DNA of 64,000 nt from Ilyonectria destructans. Taxonomy: Eukaryota; Ascomycota; Sordariomycetes; Hypocreales; Nectriaceae. The stretch's first letter is position 1. Every line of letters starts with the position of its first letter. Below the pieces are notes generated by a model. The model made no database searches, was not told the origin of the DNA, and saw nothing but the letters and a program-made list of their open reading frames with translations. The translations under genes were made by a program, and so were the position numbers. Of the stretch, positions 55,361 through 64,000 are shown in pieces. The stretch lies in the NCBI GenBank assembly GCA_020740775.1, contig JAHEWK010000024.1:620001-684000 (forward strand). The letters run 5' to 3'.

Positions 55361-58300
55361 ATGGCTTCGTCGAATGACCGATCGCGCTTTGAAGACTCCG
55401 AAGACGAGGAGGACTTTAACCCTGCCCCGGCCGACCTGTCTGAAGAGGAAGCTGGCGACGACGATGCCGATCAACAGTTAAGATCAGAGGCGCGCGGAAG
55501 CAGCCCTGCTCCTCGTCGTGATGCCGATGATGATGAGGAGGGCGCAGAGGAGGAAGAAGACGATGTCAGGCGTCCTGCCGCTGCCGCTGACGACGACGAC
55601 GACGACGACGATGAGGAAGACGAGGACGACGAGGATGAAGATGACGTTCAACAAGTGAGTAGCTCACAAATGCCTCAAACCGCCAGCGAGCTCATCGCGC
55701 GCCTTGCCCCTGACTTTTGCTGACACGGGTAACTTGTAGGGGCACCGTCGCAAGCGTCGCCGAGACAGGCGCAATGCCTTCTTCGATATCGAAGCCGAAG
55801 TCGACGATGAAGACGAAGGAGAAGATGATGAAAAGGATGGCGAGGAGATTGGAGACTTCATCGATAACGCCCACATTGACGACATGGTCGACAGCGGTCG
55901 GAACGATGATCGACGCCATCGCGAACTCGATCGCCGCCGAGAGATGGAGTCCAGCATGGACGCGGAGAAACAGGCAGAAATCCTGCGGCAGCGTTACGGC
56001 AATCGCAGATCTGCAAAGGGCTTTGGCGACGCGTCGATTGTCCCCAAGCGCCTCCTCCTGCCCAGTGTCGATGATCCAAGCATTTGGGCCGTGAGGTGTA
56101 AGGAAGGCAAGGAGCGCGAGGTCGTCTTCTCAATTATGAAGCGCATTGAAGAGCGTGCCGGAACCAAGGATGAGCTTGCCATCACTGCTGCTTTCGAACG
56201 TGGCGGTAACGAGTCTGTCATGAAGGGCTTCATCTACGTGGAAGCCCAGCGACAAACGGATATTCTCAAGGCGCTTGACAGTATGCTCAACGTCTATCCG
56301 CACTCAAAGATGATTTTGGTCGAAATCAAGGACATGCCTGAGCTTCTCCGTGTCACCAAGACGCCAACCCTGGAGCCAGGCGCCTGGGTTCGCCTGAAGA
56401 GGCCTGTTAAGCACAGCGGAGACTTGGCACAGGTCCTAGATGTCACCGAGAATGGCCTAGAGGCAAGGGTTCGATTTATCCCTCGACTAGACTACGGTGT
56501 GCGCGACGATGCGCTGTCAGTCACTGCTGATGGAAAGCGCAAGAGGCCTTTCGGCATGTCAGGCCCGAAACCACCACAGAGGCTCTTCAGCGAGGTGGAG
56601 GCCCGAAAGCGCCACCCGCGCCATATTCAAGGCAATCCCACCACCAACACTTGGTCGTACATGGGCGATGAATTCGAGAACGGCTTCCAGGTTAAGGATG
56701 TCAAGATTCAACAGCTTGTGGTTACCGATGTGAACCCAAGTCTCGAGGAGGTCACCCGATTCGCTTCAGGCGCCGAGGATGGTACGGAGAATCTCGATCT
56801 CAAGGCCTTGGCTGCCAGTCTGAAGGATAGCAACACCCTGGTTACCTACCTTCCCGGCGATATTATCGAGGTGTACTCGGGCGAGCAGAAGGGTGTGGTT
56901 GGCAAGGCGACCAGCGTTCAGGGAGACATTGTCACCATGTCCGTCACGGAAGGTGATCTTGCCGGCCAGACAATCGAGGTGCCCATCAAGGGACTGCGCA
57001 AGCGGTTCAGAGTCGGTGACCATGTCAAGGTCATTGGAGGCAGCAGGTTCCGGGACGAGGTGGGAATGGTGGTCAAGATCTCCGAGGATCGCGTGACCCT
57101 CCTTACAGACCAGACCAACACCGAAGTCACCGTCTTCAGCAAGGATCTTCGTGAAGCCAGCGACATTGGCGGACAGGGAGCACTCGGGCAATACGAGCTC
57201 CATGATCTGGTGCAGCTTGACCCCACAACCGTTGGTTGCATTGTCAAGGTAGACCGCGAGTCGCTCGTGGTCCTTGATCAGTTCGGTGATACCCGGCAGG
57301 TGATGCCTTCGCAAATCGCCAACAAGCTGCCCAAACGAAAGCAGGCCGTTGCTGCAGACCGCGACGGCTCTGAGATCCGACTCGAGGACGTGGTGAAGGA
57401 GTTTACCGGCCAACAGCGACAGGGAAAGATCATTCACATCCATCGATCCTATGTCTTCCTTCACACAAATGACAGCAAGGAAAATGCAGGCGTCTTCGTC
57501 ACCAAAGCAAGCATGGTCAACACTATTGCTGCCAAGGGCGGGAGAGTCAGCGCTGCCTCAACGGGCCCCGACCTGAACACGATGAACCCAGCGCTCAAGA
57601 TTCACAAGAACGGCGCCGAGAACAAGCCTCAACAACCCATTAAGATGTTTGGTCGGGACAAGGCCATCGAGCAAACTGTCATTATTAAAAAGGGAGCCTA
57701 CAAGGGTCTGCTGGGTATTGTCAAGGATACGACGGACACACATGCGCGTGTCGAACTGCACACCAAGAGCAAGACTGTCACTGTGCCACGCGATAGCCTC
57801 GCCTTCAAGAACAGGATGACCGGAGCCACGATTGATATCAACACACGTGGCCGAGGTGGTGGCGGCGCGGGCCGAGGCGGAGGCGACAGAGTGCCGAGTT
57901 GGCAGGGAGGTTCTCGAACGCCAATGGCCAGCGGCAACTCCGATCGAGTGCCCGCCTGGGGATCACGAAGTAAGTACCGTCATATTCCAACCCATGTTGT
58001 TCCGTGGCTAACAATACCAGCACCTTCAGCGAGTGGACGAACACCAGCGTGGAAGGCTCAGGACATGTCTGGGGCCAGGACGCCGGCTTGGGCAGATGGC
58101 TCCCGGACCGTTAATCCCTATGACGGCAGCCGCACTTCATATGGTGCCGGATCGCGCACTCCCGCTTGGCAATCCGGAGCGAGAACTCCGGCTCCCGGGG
58201 ACGCTTTCGGCGCTGGATCTCGAACTCCTGCGTATGGTGGTGGTGACAGCTGGGCGTCGGGCTCCAAGACTCCTGCGTACGGAGCATCCGCTCCCACTCC

Positions 58301-58667
58301 TGGAGCGAGTGGCAATGACACCTGGGGTTACACGCCTGGGGCTACTGGCTCGTCCAACCCGTACGATGCTCCCACACCTGGCGGTGCTCTCCTTGGAGCC
58401 CCTACTCCTGGTGCGATGAACGCTCCCACGCCTGGGGCCTACTCAGCACCAACACCTGCGGCGAACGCGCCCACTCCGGGAGGCTGGCAGGGCGGCTGGG
58501 GCGCTGACTCTGCCCCAACGCCGGCAGCCGGAGCTCCCACGCCAGCAGCAAGTGGCTTTGCGGGATCGGGAGGCTACTACGGGGCTCCAACTCCAGCCGC
58601 CTACGGAGGAGCACCCGAGACTCCTGCAGCAAGCGGGCCGAGGTATGCGGATGAAGACGACGATTGA
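55361..58667 (+). CDS. SPT5: Transcription elongation factor Spt5
   Basis: Pairs with Spt4 (DSIF) on RNA polymerase II and I, promoting elongation and linking capping and chromatin factors. Exons 55361..55654, 55740..57969 and 58021..58667 give 1056 residues; introns are 85 and 51 nt. Order: very acidic N-terminus (Asp/Glu runs, residues 1-130); the NGN domain that binds Spt4 ([20 protein letters not shown] to [13 protein letters not shown], about 211-300); a series of KOW domains ([75 protein letters not shown]); a Gly/Arg linker; and a C-terminal repeat region with many SRTPAW and APTPG units, the substrate of CDK9/Bur1-type kinases. Second intron is in frame (see findings). Confidence 0.97.
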
Positions 58668-59133
58668 TCTTCTGGTTGAGACGAGGGGCTACTCTAGCCA
58701 AGGTGGAGGAGGATGCGAGGCTGCACATTGGCGTTTTGGGGATTGTATAATAGAATCTGTGTACCAGACGAGCCGTCAGATCTTTGGAGCCGCGGCCGTC
58801 TTCCAAAATGAATTCAAGGTCGATTTAGTTAATAGGCGCTGGCCACTGCCAGTAAGTCATATCTTGAAATTTGATATTTGCCAGTAAAATGCAAATAATA
58901 CCCTACGGGAGGTCATTATTGTCTCATTCTGTGAGGTGGTGTGGTCGTCGAGAATACTCTATCAAAGCCCGTCAATTGCCGCCGCCTTATCGATACGACG
59001 GCCTCGGTCCAAGCGACGTCGAAAAAAAGCAGACGATCGCTCAACTGCTCTCTACCACCCCAAAAAGGAAGCAACTTCGTACACATCGTATCACCAATTG
59101 CACTCACGAGGTGTGCGAGCGAGCGGTGCCGAA
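58668..59133. other. Intergenic region between two plus-strand genes
   Basis: 466 bp: SPT5 3' UTR and promoter/leader of the gene at 59134. No other feature. Confidence 0.5.
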
Positions 59134-59808
59134 ATGGCGTCCCTTCCCCGAATCCAGCGATTGCTCCTAGAGCGCATCGATCGAGCGCAATCGTCAATCC
59201 GACCGTCCAACCTTCGAGCTCTCTCCACCACATCTTCGAGACATGCCACTCCTCCCTCAAAGCCTCCAGCAGCTCCCCGTCGCGCTGAGACTGCCTCGCG
59301 CAGCCGCGAAGCCCAAAGCAAGCCATCACGAACAGGGCGGCCTTCACTACCGAGCCCAACTATCCGTGTGACACCTTCTGCCCCCAAGATCTCCCGACCA
59401 GCCCCGAGCCCCGCCAGCCCCTCAAGTCCCGTTGCTCCGGGCCCGACCCAAGAGGCGATACGCGCTGCCGAGTCGCGAGAGGCGGCGCTACGGACCGCGC
59501 GGCTGCGGCGTTCCGGACAACGCCAGGAAGAGGCTATGGAGGAGGTCAAGAAGCAGCTGGCCAAGAAGGAGTACCAGAAGCGGTATAACAGCGCCGCCCG
59601 GAAATGGGTGTCTTCAATTATAGCGCTGCCCATCTTGCTTGTGACGAGTTACTACCTCTTTTATCGACGTGAGTTTCTCTGGTCCAGCCGCGTCCGTTTA
59701 GGAATGCCGCATCAAAGGGTTGATGGCTAACAATATGCGTGATGTACAGTGGCATTGGGACATGCGCCAAAGACGCTGCCCAAAGCGAGAGACGAGGATG
59801 AGGAATAG
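59134..59808 (+). CDS. Small single-pass membrane protein, probably mitochondrial
   Basis: Exons 59134..59668 and 59750..59808 give 197 residues; the 81-nt intron is GTGAGT..GTACAG with a GCTAACA branch box, and the joined codon is CTG. I do not recognise a named family. The N-terminus (MASLPRIQRLLLERIDRAQ and then RALSTTSSRHA) is rich in Arg and Ser and lacks acidic residues apart from one pair, which fits a mitochondrial presequence. A Pro/Ser-rich segment follows, then a charged helix (EEAMEEVKKQLAKKEYQKRY), one membrane span (WVSSIIALPILLVTSYYLFY) and a short polar C-terminus (HAPKTLPKARDEDEE). The membrane span and its flank look conserved, and the rest looks disordered. An inner-membrane location is an inference. 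Confidence 0.72.
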
Positions 59809-60814
59809 ACCCGAGGAACCAAGTTGCATGCATCGACAAACTCCCGGCACCCTTGTGCGTCTTTCGTAACAGGGCAACCAAGAAATTACAGAGGCACAAC
59901 GAGCCTGGGCCGAAATTACCCAGGTCCACGTCTTAGGGTGAACTTCAGTGGTCAATGATGCAGAGCCAGAGCCGATTGATTCTTGGCAATTGGGTATCAG
60001 GGCCTCTCATCAAACTGGCTCCCATCGAGCCAAGTCCCACCAGGATCCCTATACGGTCGACCAAAGATATCCTCCGCCATCAGGAATCTTAGGTTTGTCA
60101 AGTCTGGAGAGGATCCTATCAGCTGCCCATAACTTCATCACTTGCCTCGACCCGAACAATGCGACGAGATAACGTGCCGCAAACAATGTCACCACATGTT
60201 GGACATGGAAAGTCTGTGGCGGGCGAAAGCTTCTCACGGGGCTATTGTTGATGTTTTATGCATCGGCATCTAGCTACAAGGCGTATTCTTTGGGTGACTC
60301 AACCTCGACATTCGATCCCGCTGCGCCAACGCAGCTTATGATTGGATCAGCTCAGTTTGCGTCGGATTTGAAGACGGAACCCTGCTTGACTTGGGCGGCC
60401 GAATTACACGGTACGCTGCATGAAACGCGGGACTGAGTTAGCTAGGCATGAAGGAACTTATGTTGATTTGCAGTTTCTCATGCCATTCTGAACCATACTC
60501 TACATAGAGACGAGATTCAAATCAAGGAAAGTCAAAGATAGGGTCCAATTTCGACGATTCACCGTGTGTGCATTTCATCTATGACACTCCAGGTATCACA
60601 GAATCTGTATACGATTTCGATTGCAAATAATATGCAACGGTATTATTAGGTCATGTGTCGATCTGACACCCGAGTCGTCTATTTCTGAATTGTCTAGTAA
60701 CTCACAATCCGTGAAACACTGTTTCCAACGCTTAGCGATAGCTGGACTATCACCGAGGTTGCGCCAGCCTAGATGCAGTCCCTTCGATCCAACACCAGTG
60801 ACGGGGTGCCCTGC
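59809..60814. other. 1 kb intergenic region
   Basis: Between the mitochondrial-looking gene and the retroelement remnants. No supported frame, tRNA or repeat. Confidence 0.45.
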
Positions 60815-61501
60815 CTATTCAGAATCAATGAGCTCCTGGGGGATCTGTCCCGTTGTCTTTCGGACGAACCCCTCCATCCAACGAACTCGAGCGTCCGATG
60901 CTTCCTTCTTTTCTCTCTTGGCCCGGTCGGTCAGCTCCTTCTTGGCCTCAAGTACTCGATCATAAGCGACCTTTAGCCCGCCAGCAGTCCGAGCTGACAA
61001 TCTGAAGGCCTCTCTCTTCAGGTCTGCGTCGGCCAGACCTATCACAAAAAACTGGAGAAACTTGTCGAGGGGGTACTGCTCCAGTTTGGAGAGGGCTCTC
61101 TCTCCCGGGGTAGGGGTGTCGCGACCTCCCACTTGCAGAAGGCTGGCGAGGCATCTGTAATAGACGGCAAACAATGGCTCGCCAGACATCTGGTCATCTC
61201 GCACATCAGCCACTAAATTGAGATTTACGTCCACCACACGCTGAGGTTAACGGCCCTTCAGGACGGTCTTCACAGTCACGACGACATCCTCGGTGACAGA
61301 CGCTGCCGGGTTATCCAGCTTTGTGAAGATAGGCTGGGTAGTGCTCAAGCTGTTGATAAAGGTGGTTGCCTCTCCCTCCAGGAGCACGTTCATCGTCTTC
61401 AGAATATAGTAAGGGGATAATTCCTCCTGATAATCATCAAAAGCCACGTCAAGCTTATTCAACCACCGTTTTGCAGGCCGGGCTCCATCAAACGTCCCCA
61501 C
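60815..61501 (-). pseudogene. Degenerate LTR-retrotransposon Gag remnant
   Basis: One minus-strand frame runs from about 61501 to 60815 but is cut by an in-frame TAA (61249-61247) and a TAG just upstream of its left part. The upstream half reads GARPAKRWLNKLDVAFDDYQ, then EELSPYYILKTMNVLLEGEA, which matches the start of the retrotransposon gag domain in fungal Gypsy-type elements. The downstream half reads SGEPLFAVYYRCLASLLQVG, KLEQYPLDKFLQFFVIGLAD and a charged C-terminus DRAKREKKEASDARVRW, as in capsid-domain tails. No zinc knuckle (CCHC) is visible. The first codon is not ATG. The identification rests on this pattern and is moderate. Confidence 0.6.
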
Positions 61502-61860
61502 AGTCTACATGATTGACAGCTTGTAGGGCATTATAGCAGTAGTTAGGGTGCAATAGCCCGATGCAGTAATCAGCTCAGGGGTGTCAACAGGGGACTCCAA
61601 TGACGACGTCAGAGTCAGGGAGCTAGGGAAGGTACCTTAGTGCAGTGTCTTTAGGGCAGAGTGAGTGGTTGTGTTTCGTGGGATAGGTTGTGTTCTTAGG
61701 TGGGTGGTCTGCGAGTAGAATCTCAGTATTGCTATTCGCACACGATAATATTGCTATTCGCACACAAGGTCGGACTCTATGCCTTCCCAACATATCATCC
61801 ACTTTTTGGTTTCGAAGTATACCCGTGAGTTGGGTATCTCGTCAAGTGGTAAACCTCCAC
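61502..61860. other. Possible LTR between pol-end and gag remnants
   Basis: About 360 bp between the pol-like (61861-62275) and gag-like (60815-61501) remnants, on the side where an LTR plus primer-binding leader would be expected. On the minus strand a TGATATGTTGGG start is seen at about 61805. I could not confirm LTR ends or target duplications. Confidence 0.3.
61727..61765. repeat. Two copies of a 17-bp sequence, period 22
   Basis: TATTGCTATTCGCACAC occurs at 61727-61743 and again at 61749-61765, inside the region that could be an LTR. Confidence 0.85.
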
Positions 61861-62275
61861 TTACTTAAGGAAGTGCGGGAAGTAGATAATAAAGAGGGTC
61901 AGTGGCCCTCGTGGCAGGCAATGGGCTGGGCCCAGCTTTCTCCCATACCAACAACCCCCTCCCTGCGTCTGCACGTCCCAGTCCCGGCTTTTTATATCGA
62001 AATAGATGATGGTGGCCGCTACCACCAGGTTGATAGGGACCAGGTCTCCTGGGTGGAGACCCGGCATCTGCTACCTTCTCTCGCAGTTCCTCACGATCTG
62101 CCATGTAGCTCACAGCCAGGTCTGTATGCACTGGCCCCGATGGCTTCGAGCAGGTACCATTCAGCAAGGCTACTCGAATGGCATGGTTCCTCAGAGTAGG
62201 ATGATGGGTAACCAGCACGTCCCTTGCAGAGACACCCAACAGGATCTCGGCGGGGCTCTCCCCTCTGCGAGCCAT
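61861..62275 (-). pseudogene. Possible Pol (integrase C-terminal) remnant of an LTR retrotransposon
   Basis: Minus-strand frame with MARRGESPAEILLGVSARDV, PTLRNHAIRVALLNGTC and DREELREKVADAG, then the frame shifts and continues as GLHPGDLVPINLVV to 61861. The charged helix followed by PGDLV is the usual junction between the integrase core tail and its GPY/F-like C-terminal region in fungal Gypsy elements. The match is short and judged by eye. Other non-coding explanations are possible. Confidence 0.4.
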
Positions 62276-62813
62276 ACCATCAACAGGCGGGCTTTGGGGC
62301 TGTAGCGGAAGGGTTGACGTAGCAGGTGGGTGGTAGGGAGCCGACTCAAGCGGGAGCTCTGCCCACCAGCCTGGTGGTGCTCAACTTGCTCGCGAACTGG
62401 CCGACGGGGGATTCACAGATGACGCATTTTTTGGTCGTCGGCGTCCATACCACGGTAAGGCAGCGGCCGAGACCGTAGCAATTCGAGGTGCCTGCCATTG
62501 ATGTTATATCAATTCACATTCCTCTGCGGACCTCCCAAAGATGGTAAGTTGGCCACAACCAATGGGTCGAACAAATTTACTGCGATATTATTCGTCCCTT
62601 ATTATTTCGGATGTTTATATGAGATAGTAAGACAAAGTTGAAAGCCTCGAAATGGATGATAGAAGACTAATGGAAGACTAATAGAAGATGATAGGACTAG
62701 GAGATAGAATGTGGAAGACTGGTTGTCGATTAGAGAGCCACGGTTGATCAAATGCCAAAACAGAACATGGAAGACGAAGTGTCTCTTGAAGTGCCCAGCA
62801 CACTCTCCAGAAG
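62276..62813. other. Intergenic region with short GATAGAAGACTAATG-like repeats
   Basis: 538 bp. Around 62640-62705 the pattern AGAAGACTAAT/GAAGATGATAG recurs imperfectly several times. No frame recognised; possibly more retroelement debris. Confidence 0.4.
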
Positions 62814-64000
62814 TTATATCTTCCTCGGGGGGTTACCGCTGAATTGCTTCCGCCTGTTCATCTCCCGCGTCGCGAGGTCTCCGTTGATGCCACCAGGGGC
62901 CACGCGCTCCTCATTTGTAATGCTTCCAAATCCAAAGTCAGGTTTCCCACCCAGGCTGCCGAAGATATCGCCAACGTAGTTCTCGGTGGCGATACCATCT
63001 TGGAAGGTACAGTCCCAGTTCTCCACGATGCCCTTGACGATTAGAGAGCCTGCAATAAAAATATTGTCGATGGCAATGGAGAAACCGTTCTGTTGAGCGT
63101 CGGTGAGGTGCTCTAAGTCGGAACGCCCGGGGGGAGGGCGGTCAAAGTTGGAGCCTCGAGACAGATGTTAGGATACAACTCTTCTCAAATGGGAGTAAAT
63201 GGAATGAAAAAGCCAAATCTTACCAGTTCGAAGGACGATAACCCTCCCAAAGTCCACAAGCTTCTCAATCGCAGCTCTTATCAAGACTTCCAGTGTCGCA
63301 TTGTCCTCCTGAGCACTCATGCAGTAGGAACCAGTCCCATTGGTCCAAACAGACGTTGTATTCTCAAAAGCCTCCGAAAGTCTTCTTCCCGAGTAGTACA
63401 CGTCGCTCGTGGCGGTGTCGCATTTTATCACGCTGGGTGGTTGGGATGCCATCTTGTATGACTCCCCCAAAGGTTTGTACAAGTTCCTATACGACTGTGG
63501 ACCTTCTGCGTCCTTCAAGGTCGCTCCAGACGCTAATTTGTACACGGTATCTTGTAATTCAGCATTCAGCTCAAATACTTCGGTGCCATAGGTGATGAAG
63601 GGGTACTCGAGGGGTTGACTGCGTCCGTAGGCAATATACCCAGTTAACCACTCAGCTGGGAGCGATCTTGCGTCGATTTCATATTGTAGTGCCACTTGAA
63701 CAGCATACCTGGCCAGGGCGACAGTTCCCAAGGTACCATATCGGGGATTGACACCTGCTATTCCGGCAAGAAGGAAGTATGTTTGGCGGAGGTCGAACAT
63801 GGGAGACAAGACAAGCGCCATGAGGCTTGCCGCCGAGTTTATCTCGCCTTCTCCCAAGGTGAGCTGGCAGATGTTGTTGTCCTCAGTGCAGAAGGCCCGT
63901 GGAAAGAGCATCGAGAAGCCAGCGGAGTGTATAGAGTGCGATGTCAGATTCCCAAGACCGGAGCTGGGAAGCCGGTCATGCCAGATCTGACCCTCGGGTG
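62814..64000 (-). CDS. Purine nucleoside permease (NUP family), 5' end outside the window
   Basis: Plasma-membrane-associated permease family described in Candida for purine nucleosides; the fold resembles nucleoside phosphorylases. Exons on the minus strand: 63224..>64000 and 62814..63154, with a 69-nt intron (GTAAGA..TCGAG, branch CTAAC). The frame stays open through the right edge (GQIWHDRLPSSGLGNLTSHS), so an N-terminus with signal sequence is missing. Family blocks: ICQLTLGEGEINSAASLMAL, FLLAGIAGVNPRYGTLGTVA, ALQYEIDARSLPAEWLTGYI, YGTEVFELNAELQDTVYKLA, SYCMSAQEDNATLEVL and, across the splice, VIVLRTGSNFDRPPPG. The joined protein ends in NPPRKI. A hint of truncation is not visible beyond the window edge. 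Confidence 0.92.

Noticed and set aside
1..64000. CRISPR arrays, rRNA, prokaryotic operons, origins
   Set aside because: None seen. Gene structure is eukaryotic and no regularly spaced repeat-spacer pattern is present.

Overview
This is nuclear DNA of a filamentous ascomycete, most likely a Sordariomycete and probably Hypocreales. Genes are compact and carry short GT..AG introns (about 50 to 140 nt), often with a CTAAC or CTGAC branch box. Both strands are used evenly and there are no operons. The families are typical of that group: an animal-type sulfite oxidase, a Cab4-type adenylyltransferase, fungal DUF1769 and DUF1748 proteins, Zn2Cys6 and DHA1 MFS genes. The order-level placement is an inference from general resemblance, not from a search. 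I recognised no tRNA, rRNA or CRISPR array.

Layout. 1-20.5 kb is mostly housekeeping: the 3' part of RPN2 (26S proteasome), mitochondrial sulfite oxidase, a small membrane protein whose frame appears broken, an F-box protein, a cupin, a membrane alpha/beta hydrolase, an unknown spliced gene, CAB4 (coenzyme A synthesis) and a DUF1769 protein. 22-34 kb is more accessory: two DHA1-type MFS transporters, an unknown protein with a 4-nt first coding exon, a five-exon PBDC1/Chp1 (eEF1A chaperone) homologue, and a Zn2Cys6 regulator that follows the second transporter. 34.6-45.6 kb holds an IKS1-like kinase, a small cysteine-rich protein, pyruvate kinase, a 3.6 kb stretch without genes, and a 77-residue DUF1748 protein. 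46.7-59.8 kb holds a coiled-coil protein (possibly Atg28-like), a decayed metallo-beta-lactamase-fold gene, a WDR68/DCAF7-type WD40 protein, a quinone oxidoreductase, SPT5 (transcription elongation) and a short mitochondrial-looking membrane protein. 60.8-62.3 kb holds degenerate LTR-retrotransposon pieces. The window ends in a purine nucleoside permease cut by the right edge.

The genes do not form one pathway. The only functional grouping suggested by position is the Zn2Cys6 regulator plus the MFS transporter (29.0-33.9 kb), which looks like a piece of a secondary-metabolism or efflux locus but has no core biosynthetic enzyme beside it. I did not find a convincing undescribed system. The best leads are the multiply broken lactonase-like gene, the retroelement pieces in pol-then-gag order, the frameshifted membrane gene with a 14-residue repeat, and two genes whose first coding exon is only 4 or 6 nt. 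Splice sites were placed by eye from GT/AG signals, frame and family similarity, and have no transcript support.
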